Shown: one piece after another, positions 22,968-31,984 of the stretch | How positions within the stretch are numbered: position 1 is the first letter of the stretch | Layout of the letters: each line of letters begins with the position of its first letter | Assembly (NCBI GenBank): GCA_007132465.1 | Contig: SLOP01000040.1 | Coordinates: 1-37,668, forward strand | Length of the DNA: 37,668 nt | Direction of reading: 5' to 3' | From: Candidatus Izemoplasma sp. | GTDB taxonomy: Bacteria > Bacillota_I > Bacilli_A > Izemoplasmatales > Izemoplasmataceae | The notes under the pieces: generated by a model | The model's input: only the letters and a program-made list of their open reading frames with translations | Told to the model about the DNA's origin: nothing | Database searches by the model: none | Translations under genes and position numbers: made by a program

Positions 22968-24660
22968 TGTCATCCTCCGTTCGTTCAAATTCAAAATAGT
23001 TTATCTCAAACCCTCCTACGTTGGCCACCAAGCGGAATGTGTAAACGCCTGCACGCCGGAAAAAGGGTTCGCTCGTGATCGTGACCCACCCGTCGGTGTC
23101 GGTGGGGATTGACGTGACTGCGTGAGGCAAGGCGCCCAAGGTTCGCAGGGCAATCTCTCCCCCGCTTTCGCTTCTCAGGCGATAGTGCACACGGTATGTG
23201 CCGTCTTCTTCGACTTCAAGCACATAGGCCATTTCATCGCCCGTGTCAATGGACGTGAGGTGACGCTCCCCATCGATATCATCGGTGAGGACGCTTATCA
23301 CGCCTTGCATGGTGGTGTAATCTTGCGCTTGAATGCGTTCAGTCACGGTTTGAATGCTTTCTGTTGATAAGAGGATGGATCGTGGCGGACCCGTTTGGCC
23401 TTTAAAATCAACGGGTTCGACGGTAATCACATAGTCGTTACCATGATCTAATCGATCAGCCGTGTAGGCATTTAGCGTCGTTTGACCGTGATAGACGTCA
23501 TTCACATACACGTTATAATGCGACACCATCACGTCATGATCGGCATGGTTCCATTTTAAACGGATGGCATCATGGGTGTTCCAAATCATTGTCATGCCGC
23601 TGACTTGAGAGGGCGCATCGTCGGTCATGCCAGCGTAATCTTTTTGATAAACGCGCACGTACTTTACTTCCATGCTTTGGGGGAAGATGCTGTCGTCCAC
23701 GCCGTGTGCGCCTCCCCAATCACCGCCAACCGCGAGGTTGAGGATCAGGTGAAACGGTTGATCAAAAGGCCATGCGTCGGGGTTGGACACGTGAGTGTTA
23801 AAGTTAGGGTTGTAACCGAAAACAGCAAACTGCTCCCCATCGATAAGCAACCGAATGCTTCGAGGTTCCCATATCATTTCGTACACATGAAACGCATCTT
23901 CAACCGTGGGGACAACGCGAGAATACCCAATCTGTGTGCCAAGTTGGTGGTTGTAAGCGCCGGTGTGAATCGTGCCGTGAACCACACCGGGCTGATAACC
24001 TACGTACTCCATGATGTCGATTTCACCGCTGTATGGCCAGTTGCCATACCGCCATTCGGTCGGCAACATCCAAATAGCTGGCCATAGGCCACGGCCGCTA
24101 GGCATCCGCGCTTTCACTTGAATGCGTGCATACTCCCAATCACCATAATATTTCGTCACGAGGCGCGCGGACGTATAGTCGTTGCCCTGATGTGATTCTT
24201 TCAACGCGCGAATATGCAACACACCGTCTTCAATGAAAACGTTGTTGAGGTTCGCGCTCGTGTAAAACTGCAGCTCGTTGTTCCCCCATCCATGTCCACC
24301 GACGTCATACGCCCATCGATCAGAACTGGGTAAGCCGTCTTCGTCGAACTCATCGCACCATACCGGCTGCCAATCGTCAATGTTGTCCAGATAAGCACAC
24401 CGTTCGGGAACCAAGGCCCGTTCATCAACATCTTCTGTCTCCGTTGGGACGGGAGTCACAGAAGGATCTGGCGTCAGCGTGGGGTCTGGCGAAAGCGTGG
24501 GGTCTGGTGAAAGCGTGGGGCCTGGCGAAAGCGTGGGGTCTGGCGAAAGCGTGGGGTCTGGTGAAAGCGTGGGATCCGGGGTCTTATCATCGACACGCCC
24601 ACATGATGCAAGCGTGAAAACGAGTGTCAACGCGGTGATGAATGTAAGCCGTTTTATCAT
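22954..24660 (-). CDS. GH16 beta-glucanase lipoprotein with FN3-like and CBM6-like domains
   Basis: A 568-residue secreted, membrane-anchored glucanase. Lipobox LASC (Cys20). Residues 27-72 are a Pro-rich linker of PDPTLS repeats. The GH16 domain is about 88-345, with catalytic 'SGEIDIMEYVG' (Glu213, Asp215, Glu218) and laminarinase-type 'MPSGRGLWPAIWMLPTE'. Then an FN3-like domain (about 355-440; 'AIRLKWNHADHD...YNVYVNDV...YVITVEPVDFKGQTG') and a CBM6/35-like domain (about 445-560; 'IQAQDYTTMQGVI', 'YTFRLVANVGGFEINYFEFE'). It should cut beta-1,3-glucan at the cell surface and supply oligosaccharides to the adjacent importers. It starts 5 bp after the permease stop. Confidence 0.92.
   Translation of the reverse strand: MIKRLTFITALTLVFTLASCGRVDDKTPDPTLSPDPTLSPDPTLSPGPTLSPDPTLSPDPTLTPDPSVTPVPTETEDVDERALVPERCAYLDNIDDWQPVWCDEFDEDGLPSSDRWAYDVGGHGWGNNELQFYTSANLNNVFIEDGVLHIRALKESHQGNDYTSARLVTKYYGDWEYARIQVKARMPSGRGLWPAIWMLPTEWRYGNWPYSGEIDIMEYVGYQPGVVHGTIHTGAYNHQLGTQIGYSRVVPTVEDAFHVYEMIWEPRSIRLLIDGEQFAVFGYNPNFNTHVSNPDAWPFDQPFHLILNLAVGGDWGGAHGVDDSIFPQSMEVKYVRVYQKDYAGMTDDAPSQVSGMTMIWNTHDAIRLKWNHADHDVMVSHYNVYVNDVYHGQTTLNAYTADRLDHGNDYVITVEPVDFKGQTGPPRSILLSTESIQTVTERIQAQDYTTMQGVISVLTDDIDGERHLTSIDTGDEMAYVLEVEEDGTYRVHYRLRSESGGEIALRTLGALPHAVTSIPTDTDGWVTITSEPFFRRAGVYTFRLVANVGGFEINYFEFERTEDDNGHD
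24472..24579. repeat. 18-bp repeats coding a PDPTLS linker
   Basis: Six near-identical 18-bp units (plus strand GTGGGGTCTGGCGAAAGC and variants) encode PDPTLS/PGPTLS hexapeptides between the lipid anchor and the GH16 domain. Few substitutions separate the copies. Confidence 0.9.
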
Positions 24661-24665
24661 TGTTA

Positions 24666-25685
24666 TTACTCTCCTGTTATGCCCGTTTTGTCAATGCTTT
24701 CGACAAAGAAGCGTTGGGTAAAGAAATACAGCACTAACAGCGGCAAGATCGCTAGCAAGTTCCCCGCCATTCTTGATGATTGAATCAGTTCGCGGGCCGG
24801 ACTGCCCACCGGGAATAGCGCATCGTATTGCGCGAAAAACTGCTCGACGCGAAGCGGTAAGGTCATCAATAACCAGTCACCGGTGGGTTCAGTGGAAACG
24901 CGATAGCCGAGGAAAATACCACTCACGTACGTCTCATTATAATACCATACAAAACTGAATAAAAACACGATAATAATGGCTGGCACGGCCAACGGCACGG
25001 CGATTTTTGTGAAGACTTGCCAAGGCGATGCGCCATCGAGTTGTGCCGATTCTTCGAGGCTTTTAGGAATCATGCGGAAGAACGAATAGAAAATGAGGAT
25101 GTATATTGCGCCGTTGAATCCTTGACCGAGAATCGCGGGATAGATAAACGCTCGAACGCTGCCTAAAAGTCCGTAGTTCGCATACATTCGGAACGTCGGA
25201 ATCATCGTAATCTGTGGCGGCACGATAAACGTCAAAATCATCAACACCATGAGGGTGCGCTTGAACGGAAAGCGATACTTCGCAAATCCATACCCAATCA
25301 GCGCACTTGAGACGGTGGCCGCCAGGGCAGGAAAGAACGCAAGCATGAGTGCTTCACGCAAAGCCCGAGGATAGTTAATAGCTTCCCATACCAAGCGGTA
25401 GTTATCCCAGTTTAGGGAAGAGGGAATCCAACGCACGTTGGCACTGACGAGGTCTGACATGGACATAAAACTGGTGATGACCATGTAAAACACCGGGTAC
25501 AGATAGATGTACCCTAAACTGATTAACAAAGCATGAATGACAAATTTATACACAAAACCGTCGGTCATTTTCATGCCGAACAAAAAGTGTTTGACGTTAT
25601 CTTTCGTTAACGTCTTGACACATCGTGTCACGGTGTTTTTGGCTGCCACGAGAAAGGCGCGGATTCGCGTGAGGAAATGCTTCAT
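24666..25685 (-). CDS. CUT1 sugar ABC transporter permease, MalG/AraQ type (pair 2)
   Basis: A 339-residue permease. After a positively charged N-terminal tail of about 45 residues come six membrane segments, with the EAA coupling loop 'EESAQLDGASPWQVFTKIAVPLAVPAI'. A longer loop near the end ('YRVSTEPTGDWLLMTLPLRVEQFFAQYDALFPVGSPARELIQSSRM') is typical of the oligosaccharide group. The start is ATG 25685, with GGGAGG upstream, overlapping the partner's stop (ATGA); an upstream extension to 25763 is inside the partner gene without ribosome-site support. Together with the 25682-26698 product it forms one channel; no ATPase gene is nearby. Confidence 0.92.
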   Translation of the reverse strand: MKHFLTRIRAFLVAAKNTVTRCVKTLTKDNVKHFLFGMKMTDGFVYKFVIHALLISLGYIYLYPVFYMVITSFMSMSDLVSANVRWIPSSLNWDNYRLVWEAINYPRALREALMLAFFPALAATVSSALIGYGFAKYRFPFKRTLMVLMILTFIVPPQITMIPTFRMYANYGLLGSVRAFIYPAILGQGFNGAIYILIFYSFFRMIPKSLEESAQLDGASPWQVFTKIAVPLAVPAIIIVFLFSFVWYYNETYVSGIFLGYRVSTEPTGDWLLMTLPLRVEQFFAQYDALFPVGSPARELIQSSRMAGNLLAILPLLVLYFFTQRFFVESIDKTGITGE

Positions 25686-26698
25686 TGTTTTAGCCTCCCT
25701 CGAAGTGAAATGATGCCGATGAATATGCCGATGATGATGGCCATCACCAGGAAGTAGATCCAAGCCATGGTGGCGCTGTAGCCGTATCCCGTGGTCAGAT
25801 CAGAGGTCGCCAACCCATACATGGTGTGTCTGATGTAAACGACGACGGCATTCAAGCTAAAGACGCTCATCGAGACCACGGTGTAGATGATTGACACGGC
25901 AATCAAAGGCATGATTGATGGCAGGGTAATCTTCCAAAACGATTCCCACGGGCTTGCGCCATCAATTTGAGCGGCTTCGTAAATAGATTTATCAATTTTC
26001 TGTAAACCGGCAAGTAAAATGAGAATCTGGATGCCAGCAAACCAAAGCACCAAGAGTATTTGCTCAAAGAGCGCTTGCAGGGGGTTTGATAAAAACGTGC
26101 CGATGTTGTTTAGGATCATGTCGATGAACGTGTAGTTGGCAATCGATGGTAATGTCGTCGCACCTTGGTTCATTAACTCGGCAATGACCGGGCCTGATGA
26201 GATGATGACGGGCAAGAAGAAAATCGTCCGCCACACGCCACGCCCGCGCACGTTTTGGTTAATTAACATGGCGATAATAAGCGCAAACACGATGGTAACA
26301 GGAACGTTAAGAATCAACTCCAACGTATAGTTAACAAGCACGTCAACGAAGTATGGATCTTGTAAAAACGCGGCTTGATAGTTACCGATGCCAACGAACT
26401 CAAGTCGTAGCGCGCGCCCGTCCAAAAACACGTTGAAAAAACTCAAGTATAACGTGTAAAAGACCGGGTAAAGCGCAAACACCAAATACCCGATAATCCA
26501 CAACAGGATAAACGCGAGACCAACCACACTCTCACGGCGTCGGTTGGTGATGGCGACGTTAATTTTACCAAAAATAACGAGGTCGGTGTGGGTCGAGCGC
26601 AACAAACGATTATGTGTCAGTCGGTAGATTACTTTGTCTTTAAAGGGCAAGTACGTCTGATAATAAAACCGACCGATGGTAGCGAGGAGGTTCTTCAT
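25682..26698 (-). CDS. CUT1 sugar ABC transporter permease, MalF/UgpA type (pair 2)
   Basis: A 338-residue permease with about seven membrane segments. The EAA loop is 'SIYEAAQIDGASPWESFWKITLPSIMPLI'. An N-terminal soluble stretch of about 55 residues precedes the first helix, and a large external loop ('PVIAELMNQGATTLPSIANYTFIDMILNNIG') lies in the middle. It overlaps the DUF5696 gene's stop by 3 bases and has GGAGGGC ahead of ATG 26698. No binding protein is encoded directly beside this pair. It may share one of the two upstream binding proteins or use the DUF5696 protein. Confidence 0.92.
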   Translation of the reverse strand: MKNLLATIGRFYYQTYLPFKDKVIYRLTHNRLLRSTHTDLVIFGKINVAITNRRRESVVGLAFILLWIIGYLVFALYPVFYTLYLSFFNVFLDGRALRLEFVGIGNYQAAFLQDPYFVDVLVNYTLELILNVPVTIVFALIIAMLINQNVRGRGVWRTIFFLPVIISSGPVIAELMNQGATTLPSIANYTFIDMILNNIGTFLSNPLQALFEQILLVLWFAGIQILILLAGLQKIDKSIYEAAQIDGASPWESFWKITLPSIMPLIAVSIIYTVVSMSVFSLNAVVVYIRHTMYGLATSDLTTGYGYSATMAWIYFLVMAIIIGIFIGIISLRGRLKQ

Positions 26699-29061
26699 CA
26701 GGGTTGCCCTCCTTTCACGCGGTAAGAGAGCGCTGAGACAACATCACCGTTTACCGTTGTCTCTTGATGCGTGTAGTTGATGATGATTTCAACGTTGTTG
26801 GTGTAGGTTACCTTGACGACACCAGGATTAATAACCTCACGCGCGACAATGGTCTCACCATGCGTGAACCGCAATGCTTCGTTAATGAAGCGATATTGTT
26901 CAATGATGGTCTCAGACCATGCGTCAAACTGCGTGGCATAATACCGTTCAATGTCGGTGCCAGCGAGATTACTCGAGCGCGCTTTCGTCAGCACGTAAGA
27001 TGGGTAGATGCCAAAATCCACAAGCATCAGCAGTTGCATCGTGCCAAGGCTGTTGAAGTTCAGAAATTGACTGTAGAGATTCATGTGCCCACGTAACACG
27101 ATGGGCAAAAACGGCACCAAATCATCAAAGTAGTTAAGTTGCGAATTATACAACGGCGCATCGAAAAATTCCGTTGTGTAGGGGTAGGCGTATGCGTTGG
27201 GGTAGCGGTAATGCCCTCTACCCTCATAGCGCGCCATGATGCTTTCGTAGAAAGGAAGCGCCGCCGAGCGAGGATAAGCTTGTCGATCGTAGTATGAGAA
27301 AAGTGTCGAACCAAGCATCTCGAAAAGCACGTCAACTCCGCGCGAATGGTATCGATCATAATCATCTAAAGCCAAGTTCATGGAATGTTCAGGATAGAGG
27401 AGATAACTGCGGGTGTGCACGCAATCGATGCACAGGTGCTCTAAACGGAAACGGTTCACGCCTTGAGCAACGTCGCTGCGCACAGAGATTCTTCGGGCGT
27501 CAGCGCCGGCTCGAACGTAGTTGTTGACGAGCATGACCGAGTTTGCTTCGTTGATGTGTGCAATCAAATCATCAAAATTGGCCTCGCCTCGTAAGCGCCG
27601 TTCAACGGTGAGGGCGCTTGGCAAGTTGCCGCTATAACCGCCGCGATTCCATCCCAACAAGGATACGCGCTGATTGATTAAGCCAGCTATCATGAAGTGG
27701 TCGTACATTGCCATCACATCATCAACACTTGTCATCTCCACAAGGCTTTTACCAATGAACTGGCTCTTTGAGTCCGCCATTAAATACTGAAGATGTATAG
27801 GGATGTCATCCACCTCGGCCAGCTGTCTGGTAATGTCGCCTTGATCGCGTAAATACGCTTGGTAGTGATTGGCCATACCGACGTAATCGGCTGCGTCGTC
27901 ACGGAGAAAATCAAAACGAATGGTGAAGTCATCGTCGCTGAGTTGATAGGTTCGTTGCGCCCCACCGCTGCCATCGCTTTGAAAACTTTGAGTGTAGACC
28001 GACATAATATCATACTTTGTGAAGATTAAGTTGTGGTTTTGGTTGCCCACGCCGTTAGGAAAGGCAATCAATCGCGAGCTTGGCGCGCCCGATTCAATAA
28101 TGCCGAGAAACGCATGTTGGTGCACGCCATGCACCGCCCCAAAGACTGGCATCGACAACGGGTAATTCGTCACGGATTGGCGAATCGTGCTAACGCCCGC
28201 GTTTGGTCCGTAGAATCGTTCGTCATAGAAGTTGCTGTAGCGACCCTGGTTGTCGGTGTAACGTATCAACGCCCCAACCCCATCAGGAATAAACATGTAC
28301 CCCGGGATATCATCCATCCGAGTGGCACCCATCGCCGGGAAAACGATGAAACTCGACAGACGGAACTCGTCGCGGTTTTCACTGATGCCGTTGAAAGGAA
28401 TGTGCGCACGAATGCCTTCATCGGTGAGGCTCACGATGAGCTGAAACTCAAAAGACAATTCGGTGTATCCATGCTCAATCATACGATCGAGATCAATTTC
28501 GCCCTCGAGGTATCGAGGAAAGTTCAGCCTGCAAACCGCTCTGGCACAAAAGCCACCCACATAGATGTCTAAGATGATGTCATTATCCTGGATAGTCATG
28601 TCGTATGTGAACACGGTATCGGTAATGCCAATGTTGCGGCGCAAATTCATGTTCCGATCGACTTCAATGTATTCGAAGCCAATGCCGCTTTGTAAAAGTT
28701 TGGTGAATGATTCAGTGTCGGCTTCCGGACGATGAATCGATGTGCTCCAAACATATCCGCTTGCTTTATCAAGCACTTTAAACGCAAGCGTCGTCTGGTT
28801 CATGTACAGTTCATAATGGTCGTTTTCAAGCATGAAGGTATCGGCTCGAACGATGTCGATGTAATCATCTGGATCGACAGGCCGCATGTCCTCAGGCTGC
28901 GTGAAGCGCGATGAATCAATCAAGGCGTTGTCAATAAACGGATTAATTTCATCGCTCGACGCGTTGCGCGGGTACGATGGGTCCGAGGCGGTGTAGACCA
29001 CAGAGGTGAGCAAGACAACTAAACCGGCGATGACGCCGCATTTTTTAAGGATGGAAGACAC
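26698..29061 (-). CDS. DUF5696-family exported protein
   Basis: A 787-residue protein, start GTG 29061 with GGAGGTG 7 nt upstream. Residues 9-25 form a signal peptide or anchor; no lipobox. The body matches, from memory, the DUF5696 family of large extracytoplasmic proteins in Bacillota sugar loci ('HYELYMNQTTLAFKVLDKASGYVWSTS', 'YMFIPDGVGALIRYTDNQGRYSNFYDERFYGPN', 'GWNRGGYSGNLPSAL'). The central part, with many aromatic and acidic residues, could be a glycosidase-like barrel, but I see no named catalytic motif. It lies between the Yip1-like gene and the second permease pair, overlapping both. It may bind, cut or feed glucan chains to that permease pair. Confidence 0.7.
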   Translation of the reverse strand: MSSILKKCGVIAGLVVLLTSVVYTASDPSYPRNASSDEINPFIDNALIDSSRFTQPEDMRPVDPDDYIDIVRADTFMLENDHYELYMNQTTLAFKVLDKASGYVWSTSIHRPEADTESFTKLLQSGIGFEYIEVDRNMNLRRNIGITDTVFTYDMTIQDNDIILDIYVGGFCARAVCRLNFPRYLEGEIDLDRMIEHGYTELSFEFQLIVSLTDEGIRAHIPFNGISENRDEFRLSSFIVFPAMGATRMDDIPGYMFIPDGVGALIRYTDNQGRYSNFYDERFYGPNAGVSTIRQSVTNYPLSMPVFGAVHGVHQHAFLGIIESGAPSSRLIAFPNGVGNQNHNLIFTKYDIMSVYTQSFQSDGSGGAQRTYQLSDDDFTIRFDFLRDDAADYVGMANHYQAYLRDQGDITRQLAEVDDIPIHLQYLMADSKSQFIGKSLVEMTSVDDVMAMYDHFMIAGLINQRVSLLGWNRGGYSGNLPSALTVERRLRGEANFDDLIAHINEANSVMLVNNYVRAGADARRISVRSDVAQGVNRFRLEHLCIDCVHTRSYLLYPEHSMNLALDDYDRYHSRGVDVLFEMLGSTLFSYYDRQAYPRSAALPFYESIMARYEGRGHYRYPNAYAYPYTTEFFDAPLYNSQLNYFDDLVPFLPIVLRGHMNLYSQFLNFNSLGTMQLLMLVDFGIYPSYVLTKARSSNLAGTDIERYYATQFDAWSETIIEQYRFINEALRFTHGETIVAREVINPGVVKVTYTNNVEIIINYTHQETTVNGDVVSALSYRVKGGQP

Positions 29062-31087
29062 GGTAATACACCTCCAAGGTTAAGTCTTGTAACAACACGA
29101 ACAGTTCGTTGAGCAACACGTAAACAATCACGACGCCAAGCAACAGCATCACCATGGTGAACGCCGAGATAAGCAGGCTTGAGAACGTTTCTTTCACGGT
29201 GTAAAAGTGCGTCTCTTTCACCATGAAAAAGAAATAGATCGCGGTCATTAGGATGCTGAGGCCTTGAATGAATGTGATTAGAAAGGCTTCATTATACGTG
29301 AGTCCGTTCGACATGATGGCGAGCACCGGCAACACTATGAAAAATGGCGCTAAGGCGTAGATGGTTGTCGTGTACACATCGCGCAGACGTCCTTCACCTT
29401 CGCGAATGGAGCCGACGAGGAAGTTGCAGCCAACCCAAAGCAAGATGGGTAAAAACACTTTAATCACTTCTTCAACCATGTTGATGTCAGCTAGACGGCG
29501 AGGGTTAAACAAGAAGTTGAGGTTGTAAATATAATACACATAACATAGGAAGTAAATCATCAGTAACACGGTCGCAGAGAAGGTGCTGACGCGGTTTTTT
29601 CGCTTTATAAAGTACGAGGCATCCGCAGGGTTTTTGAGGTAGGTGAACACATACAGTATCTCATCAAATGTTTTGGATTTATCCCGGCCCAGACGCACGG
29701 CTTTTTTTACCGGACTCATGATGTAGGGCATAAATTTCACTTTAATGTTAATGGTTAACGCAATCAAAACCACGAAGAGCGCCGCAATGATGGAGCCAAC
29801 GTTGGCTAAGAGCCATGCGTTTCGGACCTCCCAAAACGCATCGCTGTATCCGTCGCGATCGCTGGCAATATAAAACTCCTCAAGCGCTTCATCATACTGT
29901 CCTAAGCTGTAGTAAGCGTTGCCAAGTCCTCGGTGGGCGAGGTCAAAGAAGTCGTTCATTTTTAGCACGCGTTCCCACGGCTCTTGGCTTGCAACATAAT
30001 CACCGTCTTGATACTGTTCGAGCGCAGTATGAACTAGGTTAGTGAATTCGGTTGGATAGAAGATTTTCATCTCTTCCGATAGCCGATCCAACACGTATAC
30101 ATTGAAAGCGCTATCCACGGCAATGGCTGAGGGCGTGTTGAAGAGCCCTTGCACTACGTTGCTGCCATCTTGGCCACCAAACATGAAAAGCAGGTTTCCT
30201 TCAATGTCATACTCAAAGATGTAGCCTGAGGCGGTTACAACGTATATATTGCCAATCGGTCCCACGAAAACATCAACCAAATCGCGGGCGTTGAACATGG
30301 AAGGGAGGACGTTTCCACCGCTTAAGTTTAGCCGCTTCACGCCAACGCCCTCAACACCGCTGCTGACAGTGTGAATCAGGCCACGGTTGTCGATGGCCAT
30401 GTTGGTTATTTCCGCGGGAATGACATTGAATAGGCGAGCGCGCTGTTCTTCGGTGAAAAACGTTTGTTGCAAGATGGTGCGCAACGTCGGCTGCACGGTG
30501 TTTGTGCCAAAATAGCCTAAAAACTCACCATCGTGACTGAACTGAGCTAACCCGCGCACGCCAAGGTTCAAAATATACACATTGCCTCGTGTGTCGGCAA
30601 TAATCTTTCTCGGACGAAAGTCACCGGCACCAAACAACGGTGAATCCGGTCGGGTAAATGTTTGAAGGATGTCACCGTCAGGTGAAAGGTGGTACGCGAT
30701 GTTGTTGCCGTGATCGGCGACGTATATCTCACCGCGCTTGTTAGCGAAGACACCGAAGGGTTCCTGAAGAAAGTCGGTGCCGAGGACGCGCACATCGTCT
30801 GTGTTCATGTTGTAGACGATGATTTTACCATAGGTTCGTTCCGGATTTTGCGTCGCAATGTAGATGATGTCGTTTGCGTCGATGTGAATGTCACGCGGCC
30901 TAACCAACGCATGGCCGCCAATCTCGTTGATGGTTGCGATGGGGACGTAAGCTGTCTGGGTGCGAACAAGACGGTTTTCGCTCATGGTGAACGTGTGGTA
31001 ACGAACCCCTGTCTCGGCCCTCACGTCGGTGCCGACGACGAGAATGGCAATCGTTAGAATGCATAGCAACCAAAGGAGTCGCTTCAT
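29045..31087 (-). CDS. NHL-propeller / TPR / Yip1-like membrane protein
   Basis: A 680-residue multidomain protein. Residues 1-24 are a signal peptide. About 40-345 is an NHL-type beta-propeller with repeated 'RPRDIHIDANDIIYIATQ', 'PFGVFANKRGEIYVADHGNN', 'PRKIIADTRGNVYILN' and 'PSAIAVDSAFNVYVLDR' blades. About 355-415 are TPR-like helices ('AHRGLGNAYYSLGQYDEALEEFYIA'). After a membrane helix near 425-445, a cytoplasmic stretch leads into a five- to six-helix Yip1-type membrane domain (about 500-670). The propeller should face outside. It sits between two permease pairs and overlaps both neighbours by a few bases. A scaffold or sensor for the importer is a reasonable guess; no activity is known to me. 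Confidence 0.8.
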   Translation of the reverse strand: MKRLLWLLCILTIAILVVGTDVRAETGVRYHTFTMSENRLVRTQTAYVPIATINEIGGHALVRPRDIHIDANDIIYIATQNPERTYGKIIVYNMNTDDVRVLGTDFLQEPFGVFANKRGEIYVADHGNNIAYHLSPDGDILQTFTRPDSPLFGAGDFRPRKIIADTRGNVYILNLGVRGLAQFSHDGEFLGYFGTNTVQPTLRTILQQTFFTEEQRARLFNVIPAEITNMAIDNRGLIHTVSSGVEGVGVKRLNLSGGNVLPSMFNARDLVDVFVGPIGNIYVVTASGYIFEYDIEGNLLFMFGGQDGSNVVQGLFNTPSAIAVDSAFNVYVLDRLSEEMKIFYPTEFTNLVHTALEQYQDGDYVASQEPWERVLKMNDFFDLAHRGLGNAYYSLGQYDEALEEFYIASDRDGYSDAFWEVRNAWLLANVGSIIAALFVVLIALTINIKVKFMPYIMSPVKKAVRLGRDKSKTFDEILYVFTYLKNPADASYFIKRKNRVSTFSATVLLMIYFLCYVYYIYNLNFLFNPRRLADINMVEEVIKVFLPILLWVGCNFLVGSIREGEGRLRDVYTTTIYALAPFFIVLPVLAIMSNGLTYNEAFLITFIQGLSILMTAIYFFFMVKETHFYTVKETFSSLLISAFTMVMLLLGVVIVYVLLNELFVLLQDLTLEVYYRVFHP

Positions 31088-31980
31088 TATTTAATCCCCG
31101 AATGGGCCATGGTGTTCATGACCTTAGATTGCAGGAATAAAAACATGAGAATGTTCGGCACAAACATAATCAAGCTTGCCGCCGCCAGCATGCCTTGCCC
31201 CGCCACGGGATTGCCTCCCGCTGGCGTGCCAACAAGGGCCGCTAAAGTCTGGAAGTAAAACGACAAGGTCTTCATTTCTTCTTGGTCGATGTATAACGTC
31301 GGCCCGACCACGTCGTTCCAAATCAGTTGGAACGACAAAATGCCGACAGTCGCAATCGCCGGCGCAATGATCGGCATGATGACTTTAAGGAAAATCTGCA
31401 TTTCACTCGCGCCGTCAATCTTTGCCGCTTCAATGACTTCATTAGGCGTTTGGTCGATGAACTGCTTCATCAAAAACAAGCCCACAGGAATCGCAATCAA
31501 CGGTAAAATCAATACCGCGTAACTGTCGATCATCCCCAGCCGTGCGATGGTTAAATACCGTGGTATCATCACGGCAATGGGCACAAACATCAGCGCCAAA
31601 GTGTTAATTTCAAACAGCAACTTCTTGCCTTTAAACTTAAGTTTTGACAAGCCATAGGCCGCCAGTGATGTCACCAGAATGCTTAAAAAGACACCGATGC
31701 CCGTCACAAGCAAACTGTTGAACAAATAACGACTGAAAGGAATGCCTGACTCCGCGGCTAAATCAATGAGGTTGCGGAAATTTTGCAAAGTGGGCACGCG
31801 CACGAAAAAGCGCGGCGGGTAGGCAAAGAGTTCGTTCATCGGCTTAAAAGCGTGGCTCACGATGAACAAAATCGGCAAAGCCATAAACAGTGCCATCGGC
31901 AATAAAATGATGTAAAACTTCAACTGGCTACGATGGAATCGTTTTGGATTAATTTTCATCCCGCTAAAACTTTTAGCCAT
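31087..31980 (-). CDS. CUT1 sugar ABC transporter permease, MalG type (pair 1)
   Basis: A 297-residue permease with six membrane segments: 'KFYIILLPMALFMALPILFIVSHAFKP' first, and the EAA loop 'VIEAAKIDGASEMQIFLKVIMPIIAPAI'. The ending 'GTPAGGNPVAGQGMLAAASLIMFVPNILMFLFLQ' is typical of inner subunits of CUT1 importers. GGGGTGAG precedes ATG 31980. It partners with the 31985-32875 product, 4 bp away, and its stop touches the Yip1-like gene's start (TAATG). Confidence 0.93.
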   Translation of the reverse strand: MAKSFSGMKINPKRFHRSQLKFYIILLPMALFMALPILFIVSHAFKPMNELFAYPPRFFVRVPTLQNFRNLIDLAAESGIPFSRYLFNSLLVTGIGVFLSILVTSLAAYGLSKLKFKGKKLLFEINTLALMFVPIAVMIPRYLTIARLGMIDSYAVLILPLIAIPVGLFLMKQFIDQTPNEVIEAAKIDGASEMQIFLKVIMPIIAPAIATVGILSFQLIWNDVVGPTLYIDQEEMKTLSFYFQTLAALVGTPAGGNPVAGQGMLAAASLIMFVPNILMFLFLQSKVMNTMAHSGIK

Positions 31981-31984
31981 CGTC

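Noticed and set aside
24479-24721. Plus-strand frame of Gly/Ser/Glu/Val repeats
   Set aside because: It is only the reverse reading of the PDPTLS linker repeats in the GH16 lipoprotein gene.
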